A stretch of 6,062 nucleotides of DNA, taken from positions 1 through 6,062 of the forward strand of contig JAHYYD010000138.1 in NCBI GenBank assembly GCA_019425105.1. The letters run 5' to 3'. This stretch comes from Actinomycetota bacterium (GTDB lineage Bacteria > Actinomycetota > Actinomycetes > Actinomycetales > Actinomycetaceae). Both the position numbers and the translations under genes were made by a program. Of the stretch, positions 4,881 to 6,062 are shown one piece after another. The number at the start of each line of letters is the position of its first letter. The stretch's first letter is position 1. The notes beneath the pieces were generated by a model, which worked only from the letters and a program-made list of their open reading frames with translations, did no database searches and was not told the DNA's origin.

Positions 4881-6062
4881 TCACTCCAGGCCAGCGTCGA
4901 GGGCCAGCAGGTGGTCGACCGTCTGCGGGCGAATGAACCAGCGGGCGGCCCCATCCTCGACGGCGAGCACGCCGGGCTTCGTCAGCATGTTGTAGTTCGA
5001 TGCCATCGAGTAGCCGTACGCGCCCACTGCCGGGACGGCCAGCAGGTCACCGCCCGCAATGTCGGCCGGCAGGTCGATGTCGCGGATGACGATGTCGCCA
5101 CTCTCGCAGTGCTTGCCGACGATGCGACAACGCACCAGGGACGAGGCATCGGCCGGGTCCCGGTTCGCGAGCGTCGCCGTGTAGACGGCGTCGTAGAGCA
5201 CCGGGCGAATGTTATCCGACATGCCGCCGTCGATCGCCACGTAGCGGCGCACTCCCCCATCTTCCAACGAGACATCCTTGACGACGCCGACGCGGTAGAG
5301 CATGACCATCGAGGGACCCGCAATGGACCGGCCCGGTTCGACGGACACGTGCGGGATCGGCAGGCCGTGGTGGGCGCAGCGCTCGCGCACGACGTCCGCC
5401 AGGGCGCGGGCGACCTCGACCGGCGAGGTCGGGACCGGATCCTGGCCCGTGTAGGCAATGCCGACGCCGCCACCCAGGTCAATCGCGGGAACGGCCAGGT
5501 CGAGCTCGGCCTTCACGCGCGCCGCAAAGTCGACGACGATGCGCGCGGCCTCGGCGAAGGCCTCGGTCCCAAAGATCTGAGAGCCGATGTGGCTGTGCAG
5601 GCCCCGGAAGTCCAGGTGCTCCGCGTCCTTGATCGCAGCCACGGCCTCGTACGCCTGGCCGGTGGCCAGGGACAGGCCGAACTTCTGGTCCTCGTGGGCG
5701 GTCGCAATGTACTCGTTGCCGCCCGCGTGAATGCCCGACTTCAGGCGCACCATGACGGGCGCGACGACGCCGAGGTCAGCGGCGATGCGCTCAATCTGGT
5801 GAACCTCGTCCATCGAATCGATGAAGATGCGATGGATGCCAGCCTCGAGGGCCAGGCGGATCTCCGCGTCCGACTTGTTGTTGCCGTGCAGGCCGATGCG
5901 CGAGGGATCCACGCCAGCGCGCAGGGCCAGGCTCAGCTCACCGAGCGAGGCGGTGTCGATACCCAGGCCCTCGGCCGCGACCAGGCGCGCGACGTCGGCG
6001 CTCAGGAAGGCCTTGCCAGCATAGAAGGCGTCGCCGCCGTTCATGCCGTAGCCGTCCCAGAA
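4881..6062 (-). CDS. lysA: Diaminopimelate decarboxylase, N-terminus outside window
   Basis: A cytoplasmic PLP enzyme that decarboxylates meso-diaminopimelate to L-lysine, the last step of lysine synthesis. The frame is open to the window edge (FWDGYG precedes the Met at 6044), so that Met is internal and the true start is upstream. The visible 393 residues lack perhaps 40-70 N-terminal residues. Counting from the edge, Lys17 in FYAGKAF is the PLP-binding lysine. HGNNK (59-63), HSHIGSQ (156-162) and the phosphate-binding GGG (197-199) mark the alanine-racemase-like barrel. EPGRSIAG (242-249) follows. Cys319 in KHCESGD and Tyr349 in GAYGYS belong to the C-terminal active-site half. The protein ends DHLLALDAGLE with TGA. 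Fold-type III relatives (ornithine or arginine decarboxylase) are less likely because HEDQKFG, DGGMSDNIR and KHCESGD fit LysA closely. No truncation or frameshift is visible. Confidence 0.96.
   Translation of the reverse strand, partial: FWDGYGMNGGDAFYAGKAFLSADVARLVAAEGLGIDTASLGELSLALRAGVDPSRIGLHGNNKSDAEIRLALEAGIHRIFIDSMDEVHQIERIAADLGVVAPVMVRLKSGIHAGGNEYIATAHEDQKFGLSLATGQAYEAVAAIKDAEHLDFRGLHSHIGSQIFGTEAFAEAARIVVDFAARVKAELDLAVPAIDLGGGVGIAYTGQDPVPTSPVEVARALADVVRERCAHHGLPIPHVSVEPGRSIAGPSMVMLYRVGVVKDVSLEDGGVRRYVAIDGGMSDNIRPVLYDAVYTATLANRDPADASSLVRCRIVGKHCESGDIVIRDIDLPADIAGGDLLAVPAVGAYGYSMASNYNMLTKPGVLAVEDGAARWFIRPQTVDHLLALDAGLE

Noticed and set aside
4543..4995. Small open frames on both strands in the spacer between lysA and the protease
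   Set aside because: They run through the terminator and inverted repeat, contain low-complexity sequence, overlap lysA and have no convincing ribosome sites.
6042..6044. ATG at 6044 as the lysA start
   Set aside because: The frame stays open upstream, and the PLP lysine would be at residue 11, far too close to the start for this family.

Overview
The window is GC-rich DNA with three genes, all on the minus strand and transcribed from right to left. GC- and C-rich third codon positions, an actinobacterial-type LysA, and choline-binding-like cell-wall repeats on a secreted protease together suggest a high-GC actinobacterium. A host-associated Actinomycetaceae member (Actinomyces/Schaalia type) is my best guess. 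This is inference from gene style, not from a marker gene.

Right end (4881-6062): the C-terminal 393 residues of diaminopimelate decarboxylase (lysA), the last step of lysine synthesis. Its N-terminus lies beyond the window. A hairpin followed by TTTT closes it.

Spacer 4484-4880 (397 bases): it holds the lysA terminator, imperfect 14-base repeats, a long AT-rich inverted repeat (4614-4737) that could be a small non-coding mobile element or a regulatory structure, an iron-box-like palindrome (4577-4590), a weak promoter and a leader hairpin. I see no gene there.

Middle (2465-4483): a complete 672-residue secreted subtilisin-family (S8) serine protease. It has a signal peptide, prodomain, intact Asp/His/Ser triad and a C-terminal block of aromatic cell-wall-binding repeats. 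One 228-base part of its catalytic domain has strikingly different codon use. A strong intrinsic terminator follows.

Spacer 2207-2464 (258 bases): the terminator of the upstream gene, then a probable promoter, a leader hairpin and a ribosome site nearly identical to that of the other protease.

Left end (1-2206): a second S8 protease, paralogous to the first and open at the window edge (735 residues visible). After its catalytic domain come a beta-rich domain and a Pro/Thr linker, and then a second copy of the prodomain, which runs off the window. This is the most unusual thing here. It suggests either a fused tandem protease with two catalytic units or a protease carrying a second inhibitor-like module at its C-terminal side.

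The two proteases look like a tandem duplication whose members kept the signal peptide, leader and catalytic core but gained different C-terminal parts. Each appears to have its own promoter. lysA seems to be an unrelated housekeeping neighbour.
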